A stretch of 64,000 nucleotides of DNA from Fundidesulfovibrio agrisoli (GTDB lineage Bacteria > Desulfobacterota > Desulfovibrionia > Desulfovibrionales > Desulfovibrionaceae), in NCBI RefSeq assembly GCF_022808715.1, contig NZ_JAKZKX010000015.1, positions 27,007 through 91,006 on the forward strand. Direction: 5' to 3'. Every line of letters begins with the position of its first letter. Position 1 is the first letter of the stretch. The translations under genes and the position numbers were made by a program. Positions 8,449-16,014 of the stretch are shown piece after piece. The notes under the pieces are model-generated. The model was not told the DNA's origin, ran no database searches, and worked only from the letters and a program-made list of their open reading frames with translations.

Positions 8449-9294
8449 ATGCAGATCATCACCGACCCCAAAGAATTCCAGTCCGTGTGCTGGTCCTGGC
8501 GGAGCCAGGGGCTCACAAGCGCCCTCGTCCCCACCATGGGCTTTTTGCACGCGGGCCACATATCGTTGTTCAGCTGGGCCAGGGCCAACGCCCAGAAGGT
8601 GGCGGCCAGCATCTTCGTCAACCCCACCCAGTTCGGCCCGGGCGAGGACCTGGACCGCTACCCCCGCGACCCCGAGGGCGACGCGGCCAAGGCCCGCGAG
8701 GCCGGGGTGGACGTGCTCTTCCTGCCCGAACCCGGGGCCATGTACCCCGAGGGCTTCGCCACCAAGGTGAGCGTCTCCGGCCTCACCGAGGGCCTGTGCG
8801 GCGCTTCCCGCCCCGGGCATTTCGACGGCGTGGCCACGGTGGTCACCAAGCTGCTCCTGCTGGCCATGCCCAGCGCGGCGGTTTTCGGCCAGAAGGACTG
8901 GCAGCAGCTGGCCATGATCCGGCGCATGGTGCGCGACCTGGACATCCCTGTGGCCATCGAGGGCCGCCCCATCCACCGCGAGGCCGACGGCCTGGCCATG
9001 AGCTCGCGCAACGTCTACCTCTCCCCCCAGGACCGCGCCCTGGCCCCGCACATCCAGAAGGGCCTGCGGGCCGCGCGCGACTGGAAGGCCCAGGGCGTCA
9101 CCTCCGCCCGGGAGCTGACCGAACGCCTGCTGGCTTATTATAAGGAGAACATCCCCTCTGCCCGGCCGGACTACGTGGCCTGCGTGCACCCCGAGAGCAT
9201 GCTCCCCCTGGAGGACGCCTCGGGCCCGGCGCTGATCGCGGTGGCCCTGTTCTTCCCCGGGGCGCGCTTGATCGACAACCTGCTGCTGGATTGA
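8449..9294 (+). CDS. panC: Pantothenate synthetase
   Basis: This enzyme joins pantoate and beta-alanine with ATP to make pantothenate, the precursor of coenzyme A. The 281-residue protein has the nucleotide-binding motif PTMGFLHAGHISLF, then FVNPTQFGPGEDL, FFDGVATVVTKLL-like pantoate-site residues (PGHFDGVATVV), QKDWQQLAMIRRMV, and MSSRNVYLSP (KMSKS-equivalent loop). The ATG is chosen because GGAGG lies 7 bases upstream; the frame extends further upstream without support. It is followed by metK after about 130 bases. Confidence 0.96.
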   Translation: MQIITDPKEFQSVCWSWRSQGLTSALVPTMGFLHAGHISLFSWARANAQKVAASIFVNPTQFGPGEDLDRYPRDPEGDAAKAREAGVDVLFLPEPGAMYPEGFATKVSVSGLTEGLCGASRPGHFDGVATVVTKLLLLAMPSAAVFGQKDWQQLAMIRRMVRDLDIPVAIEGRPIHREADGLAMSSRNVYLSPQDRALAPHIQKGLRAARDWKAQGVTSARELTERLLAYYKENIPSARPDYVACVHPESMLPLEDASGPALIAVALFFPGARLIDNLLLD

Positions 9295-9314
9295 AAAAAA
9301 TGTCCCGGAGGCAT

Positions 9315-9420
9315 TTGACAAGCCTTCCGCAGTTGTGACACATGGCCTAGCGGCCTCTTAGGCCGCTCCGCATGATTTTGCCTTTATCGCCGCTCCGGCG
9401 AATATATTCCCTGGGAGGAA
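9315..9420 (+). promoter_or_regulatory. metK leader: possible -35 box and perfect hairpin
   Basis: A TTGACA at 9315-9320 is a perfect -35, but the sequence 17 bases on (ACACAT) is a poor -10. A perfect 8-bp stem (AGCGGCCT/AGGCCGCT, loop CTT) lies at 9349-9367, with a second weaker G+C stem before the GGGAGG ribosome site. The hairpin has no T-run, so it is not a plain terminator. No known SAM riboswitch fold is recognised. Confidence 0.3.
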
Positions 9421-9425
9421 ACTTC

Positions 9426-10595
9426 ATGTCCGCAGCCAAGGGCAAGTATCTCTTCACTTCCGAGTCCGTCACCGAGGGCCATCCCGACAAGGTGGCCGAC
9501 CAGATTTCCGACGCCGTTCTTGACGTCATCTTCAAGCAGGACCCCGAAGCTCGCGTCGCATGCGAAACCCTGGTGACCACCGGCGTGGCCTTCATCGCCG
9601 GCGAGATCACCACCTCCGCCTTCGCGGACTTCGCGGGCATCGTGCGCGAGACCGTGAAGAACGTGGGCTACAACAGCTCCCAGATGGGCTTCGACTGGGA
9701 GACCTGCGCCGTCATCTCCTCCGTGGACAAGCAGTCCGCCGACATCGCCCAGGGCGTCGACCGCACCAAGCCCGAGGAGCAGGGCGCCGGCGACCAGGGC
9801 ATGATGTTCGGCTTCGCCGTCAACGAGACCGACACCCTGATGCCCGCGCCCATCTACTACGCGCACAAGCTCTCCCGCCGCCTGGCCTACGTCCGCAAGG
9901 AGAACATCCTCGGCTTCCTGCGCCCCGACGGCAAGACCCAGGTCTGCGTGGAGTACGAGAACGGCAAGCCCGCGCGCATCGACAACATCGTCGTTTCCTC
10001 CCAGCACGACGAGCACATCAGCTACGACGACCTGGTGGACGCCATCAAGCTGGAGGTCATCCAGAAGGCCCTGCCGCCCGAGCTGCTGGACAAGAACACC
10101 AAGATCTACATCAACCCCACCGGCCGTTTCGTCATCGGCGGTCCCCTGGGCGACTGCGGCCTGACCGGACGCAAGATCATCCAGGACACCTACGGCGGCA
10201 TGGGCCACCACGGCGGCGGCGCCTTCTCCGGCAAGGACCCCTCCAAGGTGGACCGCTCCGCGGCCTACTTCGCCCGCTACGTGGCCAAGAACGTGGTCGC
10301 CTCCGGCGCGGCCGACCGCTGCGAAGTGCAGATCGCCTACGCCATCGGCGTGGCCGAGCCCGTCTCCGTGCTGGTGAGCACCAACGGCTGCTCCAAGTTC
10401 AGCGACGCCGAGCTGACCAAGGCCGTGCGCGAAGTGTTCGACATGCGCCCCTACTTCGTCACCAAGCGCCTGGACCTGAAGCGCCCCATCTACGGGCTGA
10501 CCTCCTGCTACGGCCACTTCGGCCGCGAGCTGCCCGAGTTCACCTGGGAGAAGACCGACGCCGTGGCCGACCTCAAGACCGCGCTGAAGATCTAG
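9426..10595 (+). CDS. metK: S-adenosylmethionine synthase
   Basis: MetK makes S-adenosylmethionine from ATP and methionine in the cytosol. The 389-residue protein has the family motifs: [20 protein letters not shown] at the N-terminus, [16 protein letters not shown] (ATP/methionine site) and [19 protein letters not shown] (P-loop-like phosphate-binding segment). The ATG at 9426 follows GGGAGG at a proper distance. A strong terminator follows directly, so metK is probably monocistronic. SAM feeds the radical SAM enzymes and methyltransferases encoded further on. Confidence 0.98.
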   Translation: MSAAKGKYLFTSESVTEGHPDKVADQISDAVLDVIFKQDPEARVACETLVTTGVAFIAGEITTSAFADFAGIVRETVKNVGYNSSQMGFDWETCAVISSVDKQSADIAQGVDRTKPEEQGAGDQGMMFGFAVNETDTLMPAPIYYAHKLSRRLAYVRKENILGFLRPDGKTQVCVEYENGKPARIDNIVVSSQHDEHISYDDLVDAIKLEVIQKALPPELLDKNTKIYINPTGRFVIGGPLGDCGLTGRKIIQDTYGGMGHHGGGAFSGKDPSKVDRSAAYFARYVAKNVVASGAADRCEVQIAYAIGVAEPVSVLVSTNGCSKFSDAELTKAVREVFDMRPYFVTKRLDLKRPIYGLTSCYGHFGRELPEFTWEKTDAVADLKTALKI

Positions 10596-10619
10596 CTCCC
10601 CGCCTCTCCATCGAGCATC

Positions 10620-10652
10620 GAGCGCCCGGACCAACGTCCGGGCGCTTTTTTT
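10620..10652 (+). terminator. Rho-independent terminator after metK
   Basis: A 10-bp perfect G+C stem (GCGCCCGGAC/GTCCGGGCGC) with a four-base loop is followed by seven T. Confidence 0.92.
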
Positions 10653-10750
10653 GTTCCGCGGGCAGGTTGGAGAAGCAGGCCATGCATCCGGCCTGCGTCG
10701 GCTCTGGGGGCGTCATGAGGGCGGCCCTGATGGCCACGTCTGGATTGAAC

Positions 10751-10780
10751 TTGACAGGCACTGTAGTGGAGATGTAACAA
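10751..10780 (+). promoter_or_regulatory. Candidate sigma-70 promoter upstream of the lipoprotein gene
   Basis: TTGACA, an 18-base spacer and TAACAA lie ~200 bases before the lipoprotein start, in an otherwise gene-free 390-base stretch that follows the metK terminator. Match only; not proven. Confidence 0.35.
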
Positions 10781-10983
10781 ATATGAATAAGTGGTAGAGT
10801 AATTGCAGCGCGCGCAATAGATTGCCAGGCGTGCAGGGATTCCCTTTGCGGCGACTTTCGCGAGTTGCCGCTGCCCAGGAGGATATTCTTTGCATGGCCT
10901 TCGTCAGCAGGAAAGTGCGAACAAGCGGGCGGCATTTGCGTGACTCCAAAGCATCGGAAGCCCTTTCAACGGATGTTATTCAC

Positions 10984-11454
10984 ATGAAGAAGCGGATCAT
11001 ATTTTCCATGTTTCTGGCCGTGTGCGTCATCTCATGCGCCAGCCCCCCGCCGGAGCAGTTCTTCAAGTCGGAACTGCATACGCGAAACGACCTGTTCAGG
11101 TCTTACGGCTCGCTCCTCGGGGTTGTGGACACGCTGTTCTCCAAGATCGTGCCCGGGGTCATCGACCAGGAAACGGGGGCTCCAGAAAAGCAATTCAGCT
11201 TCACCGTCAACGATTTCGTTCGCGGCATGAAGGCCTACGGCCCCAATTCGAAGTGGGAAAAGAAGGAGAACGGCTGGATACTCCATGCGGAATCCAAAGA
11301 TGCCCTGACCGGGACACTGTATACGTCTCATGCCCAGTTCGATGTGGACCCCGCCAGCGGCAAGGTGACGCTCACGCGCTATATCGGCATCGACGGGGTG
11401 GAGAGCGAGGATCTGGATAAGTTGCTGATATCGATTTTATACGCGCCGCAATGA
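10984..11454 (+). CDS. Putative lipoprotein
   Basis: The frame extends upstream, but the ATG at 10984 gives a classical lipoprotein signal: MKKR, a hydrophobic core (IIFSMFLAVCV), then the lipobox ISC with Cys as the first mature residue. The 156-residue product has no recognised domain; the middle (KWEKKENGWILHAESKDAL) looks beta-rich. It would be anchored in the inner or outer membrane facing the periplasm. No neighbour suggests a function. Confidence 0.6.
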   Translation: MKKRIIFSMFLAVCVISCASPPPEQFFKSELHTRNDLFRSYGSLLGVVDTLFSKIVPGVIDQETGAPEKQFSFTVNDFVRGMKAYGPNSKWEKKENGWILHAESKDALTGTLYTSHAQFDVDPASGKVTLTRYIGIDGVESEDLDKLLISILYAPQ

Positions 11455-11661
11455 GGGAAGGCTCATGGCGTGCGGCCACTGTCGCGCGGCCCGGTCCGAG
11501 CCGCGGAAAGTGAAATGAGCCGCATCGGCATGACGGCCTGCGCCGGGCTGGAGAGCGGCACGCAAACCGGCCGGCGGGGCCGTTGGCCAGGGGCGAGCCT
11601 TTCCGGGCCCGGCACTGCGCCCTCCCTTTGACATCCCGCCCAAACGCGTTACGTAGCCCCC

Positions 11662-12168
11662 ATGACGCTCAAAACCCCCAAGAACCCCATCAAGCTCCGC
11701 GTCGAGGTGCTCGAAGAGGACAAGACCGTGACCTTCGGCCCCGGGGAGGACACCTCCATCGGTGGAGCCTCAGGGAATCTGTTCTTCATCGGCATGGAGG
11801 GCTCGGGCAGGCGCGAACTGGCCCGCCAGGCCGCCGAACGGCTCGGCCTGACCTACGGCGAGGCCCCGGACGCCCCGGCCCTGGCCCGGGCCGCCGCAGG
11901 CTCGGGGCAGAGCGTGGCCGTAATCGGGGAAGGCCTGGCCGACCCGGAACAGGTCCAGGCCATGCGCGCTAGCGGCAAGGTGTTCTTCGTCATGCGCGGC
12001 GTGGCCGACCTGGCCCGCAACCTGGGCGACCCGGCCCGCGCTGAGGAGCTTGCGGCCGAGACCGCCCGCCTGGAGCCCATGCTCATGGAGGCGGCGCACT
12101 TCATCGTCCCGGTGGACGCCGCCGGCGAGGAGCGCATCGAGGACGTGGTCTGGAAGGCGGGGCTCTGA
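11662..12168 (+). CDS. Shikimate-kinase-like P-loop protein with altered Walker A
   Basis: The 168-residue protein has the fold pattern of small P-loop kinases such as shikimate kinase: after ~30 N-terminal residues comes FFIGMEGSGRRELARQAAERLGL, where the usual GSGKS/T is GSGRRE. The Walker lysine is thus Arg and the following Ser/Thr is missing, so ATP phosphotransfer is doubtful. The later IEDVVWKAGL tail resembles the end of AroK-type proteins. It overlaps the next gene in a TGATG and probably forms an operon with the DciA-like gene. It could be a regulatory pseudo-kinase. Confidence 0.6.
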   Translation: MTLKTPKNPIKLRVEVLEEDKTVTFGPGEDTSIGGASGNLFFIGMEGSGRRELARQAAERLGLTYGEAPDAPALARAAAGSGQSVAVIGEGLADPEQVQAMRASGKVFFVMRGVADLARNLGDPARAEELAAETARLEPMLMEAAHFIVPVDAAGEERIEDVVWKAGL

Positions 12169-12605
12169 TGCAGCCGCTGGGGGCGCTGATCGTGGGCTTC
12201 GCCAGCCGCAGCGACGCCGCCCAAGGCTTCCGGCTGGCCATGCTCTGGCCGCGCTGGCGCGAAGTGCTCGGGGACATCGCCCCCTTCGCCCACCCCATGG
12301 GCCACCGGCGCGGCACGCTGCTGGTGGGCGTGGAAGACCCCATCGCCATGCAGGAGAGCCACTACGAGGCCCCGGACATCCTGCTGGCGGTCAACACATT
12401 TCTGGGGCAACAAGTCTTTGACAGGGTGCAGTTCGATTTGCTACAGGGCAAGACCCCTCTGGACGCCGCGAGCGGCGAGGCGCCGACCTTCTGGCGGCCG
12501 CCCGCCCCACGCATCGCCAACCTGGGGAACCTGCGACTGGACCCGGAAACTGCCGTGGGGCGCTCGTATGCGGCCTACGTCCGCCAGTATGGCCCCGGCA
12601 GGTGA
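12168..12605 (+). CDS. DUF721/DciA-like protein
   Basis: The central part (LAMLWPRWREVLGDIAPFAH... GTLLVGVEDPIAMQESHYEA...) follows the DUF721 pattern of DciA, which helps load or activate the replicative helicase in many bacteria. The product is 145 residues, in the family range. The start overlaps the previous stop, so translation is coupled. Family membership is judged by pattern only; the C-terminal 40 residues are Pro-rich and not typical. Confidence 0.6.
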   Translation: MQPLGALIVGFASRSDAAQGFRLAMLWPRWREVLGDIAPFAHPMGHRRGTLLVGVEDPIAMQESHYEAPDILLAVNTFLGQQVFDRVQFDLLQGKTPLDAASGEAPTFWRPPAPRIANLGNLRLDPETAVGRSYAAYVRQYGPGR

Positions 12606-12628
12606 CAATAACTCTTTGGAGGCGGAAA

Positions 12629-12967
12629 ATGGCCGACGAAATCACCCTGGACCTGAAGAAACCCCTGGACAAGATGACCGCCAAGGAACTGCGCGACCTG
12701 GTCATCAACCAGATCCCCAGCATCACCGGCGCCTCTGGCAAGGACAAGGAAACCCTCCTTTCCGAGATCAAGGCCGCCATGGGCATCACCGAGGAAGAGG
12801 GCGGCGCGTCCCCCTACAAGGCCCAGATCCTGTCCATGAAGGCCCAGATGCGCGAAATGCGCGCCAAGAAGGCCGCCGAGGGCGCCTCCCGCAAGGAGAA
12901 GGACATCCTGCGCCGCAAGATCAACGGCCTCAAGAAGCGCACCCGCCACATGGCCCGCACGGCCTAG
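12629..12967 (+). CDS. Small conserved helical protein
   Basis: TTGGAGG lies 6 bases upstream of the ATG. The 112-residue product has two helical blocks: KPLDKMTAKELRDLVINQIP, and a highly basic coiled segment (KAQMREMRAKKAAEG...KEKDILRRKINGLKKR). No enzymatic motif is visible; nucleic acid or protein binding is possible. It is the last gene before a terminator. Confidence 0.55.
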   Translation: MADEITLDLKKPLDKMTAKELRDLVINQIPSITGASGKDKETLLSEIKAAMGITEEEGGASPYKAQILSMKAQMREMRAKKAAEGASRKEKDILRRKINGLKKRTRHMARTA

Positions 12968-12991
12968 CTCTGCGCAGCCCACGCCTTTCGC

Positions 12992-13023
12992 GCCCGGCCG
13001 GATTCACTCCGGCCGGGCTTTTT
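12992..13023 (+). terminator. Rho-independent terminator
   Basis: An 11-bp stem (GCCCGGCCGGA/TCCGGCCGGGC) with loop TTCAC is followed by five T. Confidence 0.9.
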
Positions 13024-13052
13024 GCGTTGCGGTAAGCACAAAGGAGAAGCCC

Positions 13053-13910
13053 ATGTTCCGGGTGATCGTTTTGTGGTGCGTCTTGTCCCTTGCGCCCGTC
13101 TGGAGCGCCCACTGCGGGGAGGGCTCCGCCCTCGGCGACCAGGCGGTGGATTTCGCCTCAGCAAGCCAGGATCACCAGCAGATCAGGGGCTACATTTCCC
13201 TGCCTCCCGGCGAGGGCCCGTTCCCGGCGGTCGTGCTGCTGCACGGCTGTAGCGGGACGGGGAAATATCTCGGCTTGTGGAAGGATTATTTCCTGCGGGC
13301 AGGGTACGCCTGCCTGGTCGTGGATAGTTTCAGGCCGCGCGGTTTCACGGAGATCTGCACCGATTTCAAGCGGGTTACTGATGCCATGCGCGTGGCGGAC
13401 GCCTATGGCGCGCTGGAATATCTCGCGGCGCATCCCAGGTTGAAAAGCGACTCCGTGCTGGTCGCCGGTTTCAGCCACGGGGCGGGCATCGCGCTGGACG
13501 CGGTCTCCTCGGTCGGCCTGACCGGGCGAACCCCCGGGTCGCCCGCCTTCATGGCGGCCGTGAGCATCTTCCCAGCGTGCGACCAGAAGAAGCGCATGGA
13601 GGCAAAATACCGCGCCCCGGTGCTCATCCTGATCGGAGAAGCGGACGATTGGACTCCGGCGCGATTCTGCCGGGAGCTTGTGGACGCTCGCACCGCCGAT
13701 GAAGCACCCGTGGCCTTCAAGGTCTATCCGGGGGCGCACCACGGGTTTACCACCCCGTATCTGCCCCTCACCTACCGGCCGGAAGTGCTCAACAAGCACA
13801 GCCCGACTGGGAAAGGAGCCACCCTGGCGGGAAGCCCGGAGGCCACGGCGGACGCCCAGGAACGGATTCTGGAGTTTCTTGGCGGCCTGGTGGCCGCCAA
13901 GACCCGTTGA
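13053..13910 (+). CDS. Dienelactone-hydrolase-family protein, exported
   Basis: An alpha/beta hydrolase of 285 residues with a short signal peptide (FRVIVLWCVLSLAPVWSAHC). Core motifs: VVLLHGCSGTGKYLG (oxyanion strand), the nucleophile elbow GFSHGAG with Ser in place of the Cys of classical dienelactone hydrolase, acid residue in IGEADDWTP, and histidine in YPGAHHGF. It is therefore a predicted periplasmic serine esterase or hydrolase; substrate unknown. A GGAGAAG ribosome site precedes the ATG. Confidence 0.75.
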   Translation: MFRVIVLWCVLSLAPVWSAHCGEGSALGDQAVDFASASQDHQQIRGYISLPPGEGPFPAVVLLHGCSGTGKYLGLWKDYFLRAGYACLVVDSFRPRGFTEICTDFKRVTDAMRVADAYGALEYLAAHPRLKSDSVLVAGFSHGAGIALDAVSSVGLTGRTPGSPAFMAAVSIFPACDQKKRMEAKYRAPVLILIGEADDWTPARFCRELVDARTADEAPVAFKVYPGAHHGFTTPYLPLTYRPEVLNKHSPTGKGATLAGSPEATADAQERILEFLGGLVAAKTR

Positions 13911-14028
13911 AGGGAAGCTCTTGAAGCGCGGCGCGGCCGAGGCCGGGCGCAACGGCTGCCCCGCATGGGCCCGAACTGGTCCGGGGCGTCCATCCCGGTG
14001 CCGGCGCGGCCACTGCTCGCGGCCGCAC

Positions 14029-14062
14029 AAAAAACCCGCCGGGATATCCCGGCGGGGTTTTT
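14029..14062. terminator. Bidirectional terminator between convergent genes
   Basis: An A-run, a perfect CCCGCCGGGA/TCCCGGCGGG palindrome and a T-run serve both the hydrolase gene (plus) and the motE-like gene (minus). Confidence 0.9.
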
Positions 14063-14084
14063 GACTTCGTGAAAGGCCAGGATG

Positions 14085-14831
14085 CTAGGGCCTGTCGGGC
14101 AGTTCCTTGCCGGCCTGGAGCTTGGTCAGATCCTCGGAGAGTTTGGCGGCCTTCTTGGCCGCGACGAAGGTCAGTATCTCGCCGGCCTGGCGGCCCTTCA
14201 TGCCCGACAGAATCTTGACGGCCACGTTCTCGTCCAGGGTCTCAAGCACCGAGGCGGCCTGCTTGGGCTTCATGTTGGTGTACATGTCGATGAGGTGGCG
14301 CATCTTCTCGTCCTTGACGGTCTTGGCTTCGTCCAGGAGGCTCTTGAGCGAGCCTTCCAGCTCCTTGAGGGAGGCCAGGCGGGCGTTGAGGTCGGCCTCC
14401 AGGGTCTTGAGGGCCTGCTCCTGGCGGTCCAGGGCCTCGGCCCGTTGTCTGAGCACCTGGACGGAGAGCACGGTTTCGGGCTGCTGGGCCGTTGCCGGGG
14501 CTTTCTTGTCCGGCGCGGCCGGGGCGGCTGCCGCCGTCTGGGCGTGGGCCGCGGCGTCGTCCAGGATGGAGGCCCGGACCACGGGGGCCGGGGCGGGGGC
14601 GTTGACCGGAGCGGGAGCCTGGGCCACGGCCGAAACGGCGGCGGGCGCGGGCAGCGCGGCCACGGGGGCCGGAGCGGGCGCGATGCGCAGGCCCATGGTC
14701 AGCAGCAGGGCCAGCTTGGCGGCCGCGAGCACGGCCACGGCCAGGGCGATCCTAGACAACCGGAGGCTGGTAACGAAGCGTTGCCATTTCGTCGAAGCCT
14801 GCCTGCTCTTTTCTGTTTTCTTCCGCAACAT
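14085..14831 (-). CDS. MotE-like flagellar stator chaperone/MgtE_N-type coiled-coil protein
   Basis: The 248-residue protein has a short basic cytoplasmic start, one membrane helix (IALAVAVLAAAKLALLLTMG), a long Ala/Pro linker, a coiled coil (LRQRAEALDRQEQALKTLEA) and a C-terminal domain of the MgtE N-terminal type: YTNMKPKQAASVLETLDENV, AVKILSGMKGRQAGEIL. This layout is that of MotE, a periplasmic chaperone for the stator protein MotC/MotB. The ATG at 14831 lies inside the end of fliJ (80-base overlap), supporting a flagellar role. Confidence 0.75.
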   Translation of the reverse strand: MLRKKTEKSRQASTKWQRFVTSLRLSRIALAVAVLAAAKLALLLTMGLRIAPAPAPVAALPAPAAVSAVAQAPAPVNAPAPAPVVRASILDDAAAHAQTAAAAPAAPDKKAPATAQQPETVLSVQVLRQRAEALDRQEQALKTLEADLNARLASLKELEGSLKSLLDEAKTVKDEKMRHLIDMYTNMKPKQAASVLETLDENVAVKILSGMKGRQAGEILTFVAAKKAAKLSEDLTKLQAGKELPDRP

Positions 14832-15192
14832 GTCTGGCCGCCTGGGTTTCCTTGAGTTTTTCGAGGAGCTTGCGGTCCTTGGCGCGGGCCGCCAGCTCTT
14901 CCCGGCAATTATGCACGTCCTGGGCCAACTCGATGCGCCGTTGCCTGCCCAGGGCCAGGTCATGCTCCAGGCGCTGAATGTAGGAGCGCAGCAGCCAGAG
15001 CTCGGCCGCGCTGAGGGCGGTCGAGGCCAGCTTTTCGCGCTGGAGGTCCAGGTCGCCCTCCAGCATCTCCAGGAAACGGTCGTGATCCCGCAGGGCCTGT
15101 TGGGCCTTTGACAGGGCGATCTTGGCCTGGTCCTCCAGCTGGGAGCGGTATTCCAGGACCTTGTCCAGGTTGAAGCGGAATGGTCTGGGCAT
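14752..15192 (-). CDS. fliJ: Flagellar export chaperone FliJ
   Basis: The 146-residue product is almost entirely coiled coil, starting FRFNLDKVLEYRSQLEDQAK, the typical FliJ opening; the usual length is ~145. FliJ links the FliI ATPase to the export gate of the flagellar type III system. Its end overlaps the motE-like gene. Upstream on this strand is the Crp/Fnr gene, so the rest of the fli operon is not here. Confidence 0.82.
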   Translation of the reverse strand: MPRPFRFNLDKVLEYRSQLEDQAKIALSKAQQALRDHDRFLEMLEGDLDLQREKLASTALSAAELWLLRSYIQRLEHDLALGRQRRIELAQDVHNCREELAARAKDRKLLEKLKETQAARHVAEENRKEQAGFDEMATLRYQPPVV

Positions 15193-15224
15193 GATGCCGG
15201 GCCTTCAAGCAAGGACCGGGCCAG

Positions 15225-15929
15225 CTACTTGAGCTTGAGGTCCCCCTCGGAGAGGGCCTCGAGGCGCCCGCGGTCCAGGATGGTGATGGTGCGGTTGTCC
15301 ATGGAGATCCAGCCAGAGTCCTCCAGGCGTGCCAGCGCGCGGGAGAGGGCCTCGCGCGTGGCCCCCAGGAAGGCGGCCAGGTGCCCCTTGCTCATGTCCA
15401 GCACGTAGGTGTCGGACCGCTTCTCCTCGGCCTGGAGCAGCAGGTAGGCGGCAAGGCGGGCGGGCACCTCGCGCAGGGTGAGCTGGCCGATCATGGTGGC
15501 CATCTGCCTCAGCCTCTGGGAGAGCGCGGCCAGCATCGCCATGGCCAGCCCTGCGTCGCGCTCCATGAGGCGCATGAGCACGGCCTTCTCGGTATAGAGC
15601 ACGGTGCTCGGCTGCACGGCCATGGCGTTGGCCGGGAAGACCCCGCCCTGGAACATGGGCACCTCGGCGAAGGGCTCGCCCGGGCCGAGCATGTGCAGGA
15701 TCTGCTCCTTGCCTTCGGAGGAGGCCTTGAAAATCTTCACCTGGCCTTGCAGCAGGATGTAGAGGCCCTTGGCCTCCGCGCCTTCCAGGAAGAGCACCTG
15801 GCCCTTGTCCGCCTTGATGACCGCGGAGTTCTGCTCGATGGTCTCAAGCTGCGCCGGGCTCAGCTTGGAGAACAGGGGCACCATGCTTAAAAGCGTGCCG
15901 GTGGAGGAGGTCTGTTTTTTCATGGGCAT
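15225..15929 (-). CDS. Crp/Fnr family transcriptional regulator
   Basis: The 234-residue protein has an N-terminal cyclic-nucleotide-binding-type beta roll (VLFLEGAEAKGLYILLQGQVKI cut into the usual GEA..FYIL pattern, then GPGEPFAEVPMF) and a C-terminal winged HTH with recognition helix ATREALSRALARLEDSGWI. No cysteine cluster for an Fe-S centre is present, so it is not a classical Fnr. Translation may start at 15929 or 15923; neither has a strong ribosome site. It is divergent from the NapH-like gene, which it may control. Confidence 0.85.
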   Translation of the reverse strand: MPMKKQTSSTGTLLSMVPLFSKLSPAQLETIEQNSAVIKADKGQVLFLEGAEAKGLYILLQGQVKIFKASSEGKEQILHMLGPGEPFAEVPMFQGGVFPANAMAVQPSTVLYTEKAVLMRLMERDAGLAMAMLAALSQRLRQMATMIGQLTLREVPARLAAYLLLQAEEKRSDTYVLDMSKGHLAAFLGATREALSRALARLEDSGWISMDNRTITILDRGRLEALSEGDLKLK

Positions 15930-15942
15930 GGAATTACCCGGT

Positions 15943-15958
15943 TTGTGACGCAAATCAA
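15943..15958. promoter_or_regulatory. Possible Crp/Fnr-type operator in the divergent intergenic region
   Basis: TTGTGACGCAAATCAA is an imperfect palindrome with a TGTGA-like left half and an ATCAA right half, centred ~20 bases upstream of the regulator start. It fits autoregulation and control of the divergent polyferredoxin gene, but it is a motif match only. Confidence 0.3.
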
Positions 15959-16014
15959 TGCCCCGCAGTCCATCCGTGCTAGAAAACAGGTGAACGACTT
16001 TCGTGGAGCGGCAC

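Noticed and set aside
9315..9420. SAM riboswitch before metK
   Set aside because: A strong hairpin is present, but none of the conserved SAM riboswitch core patterns could be recognised.
9384..10634. A 416-codon frame antisense to metK
   Set aside because: It mirrors the G+C-rich third positions of metK, has Val/Gly/Leu-dominated low-complexity sequence and no ribosome site.
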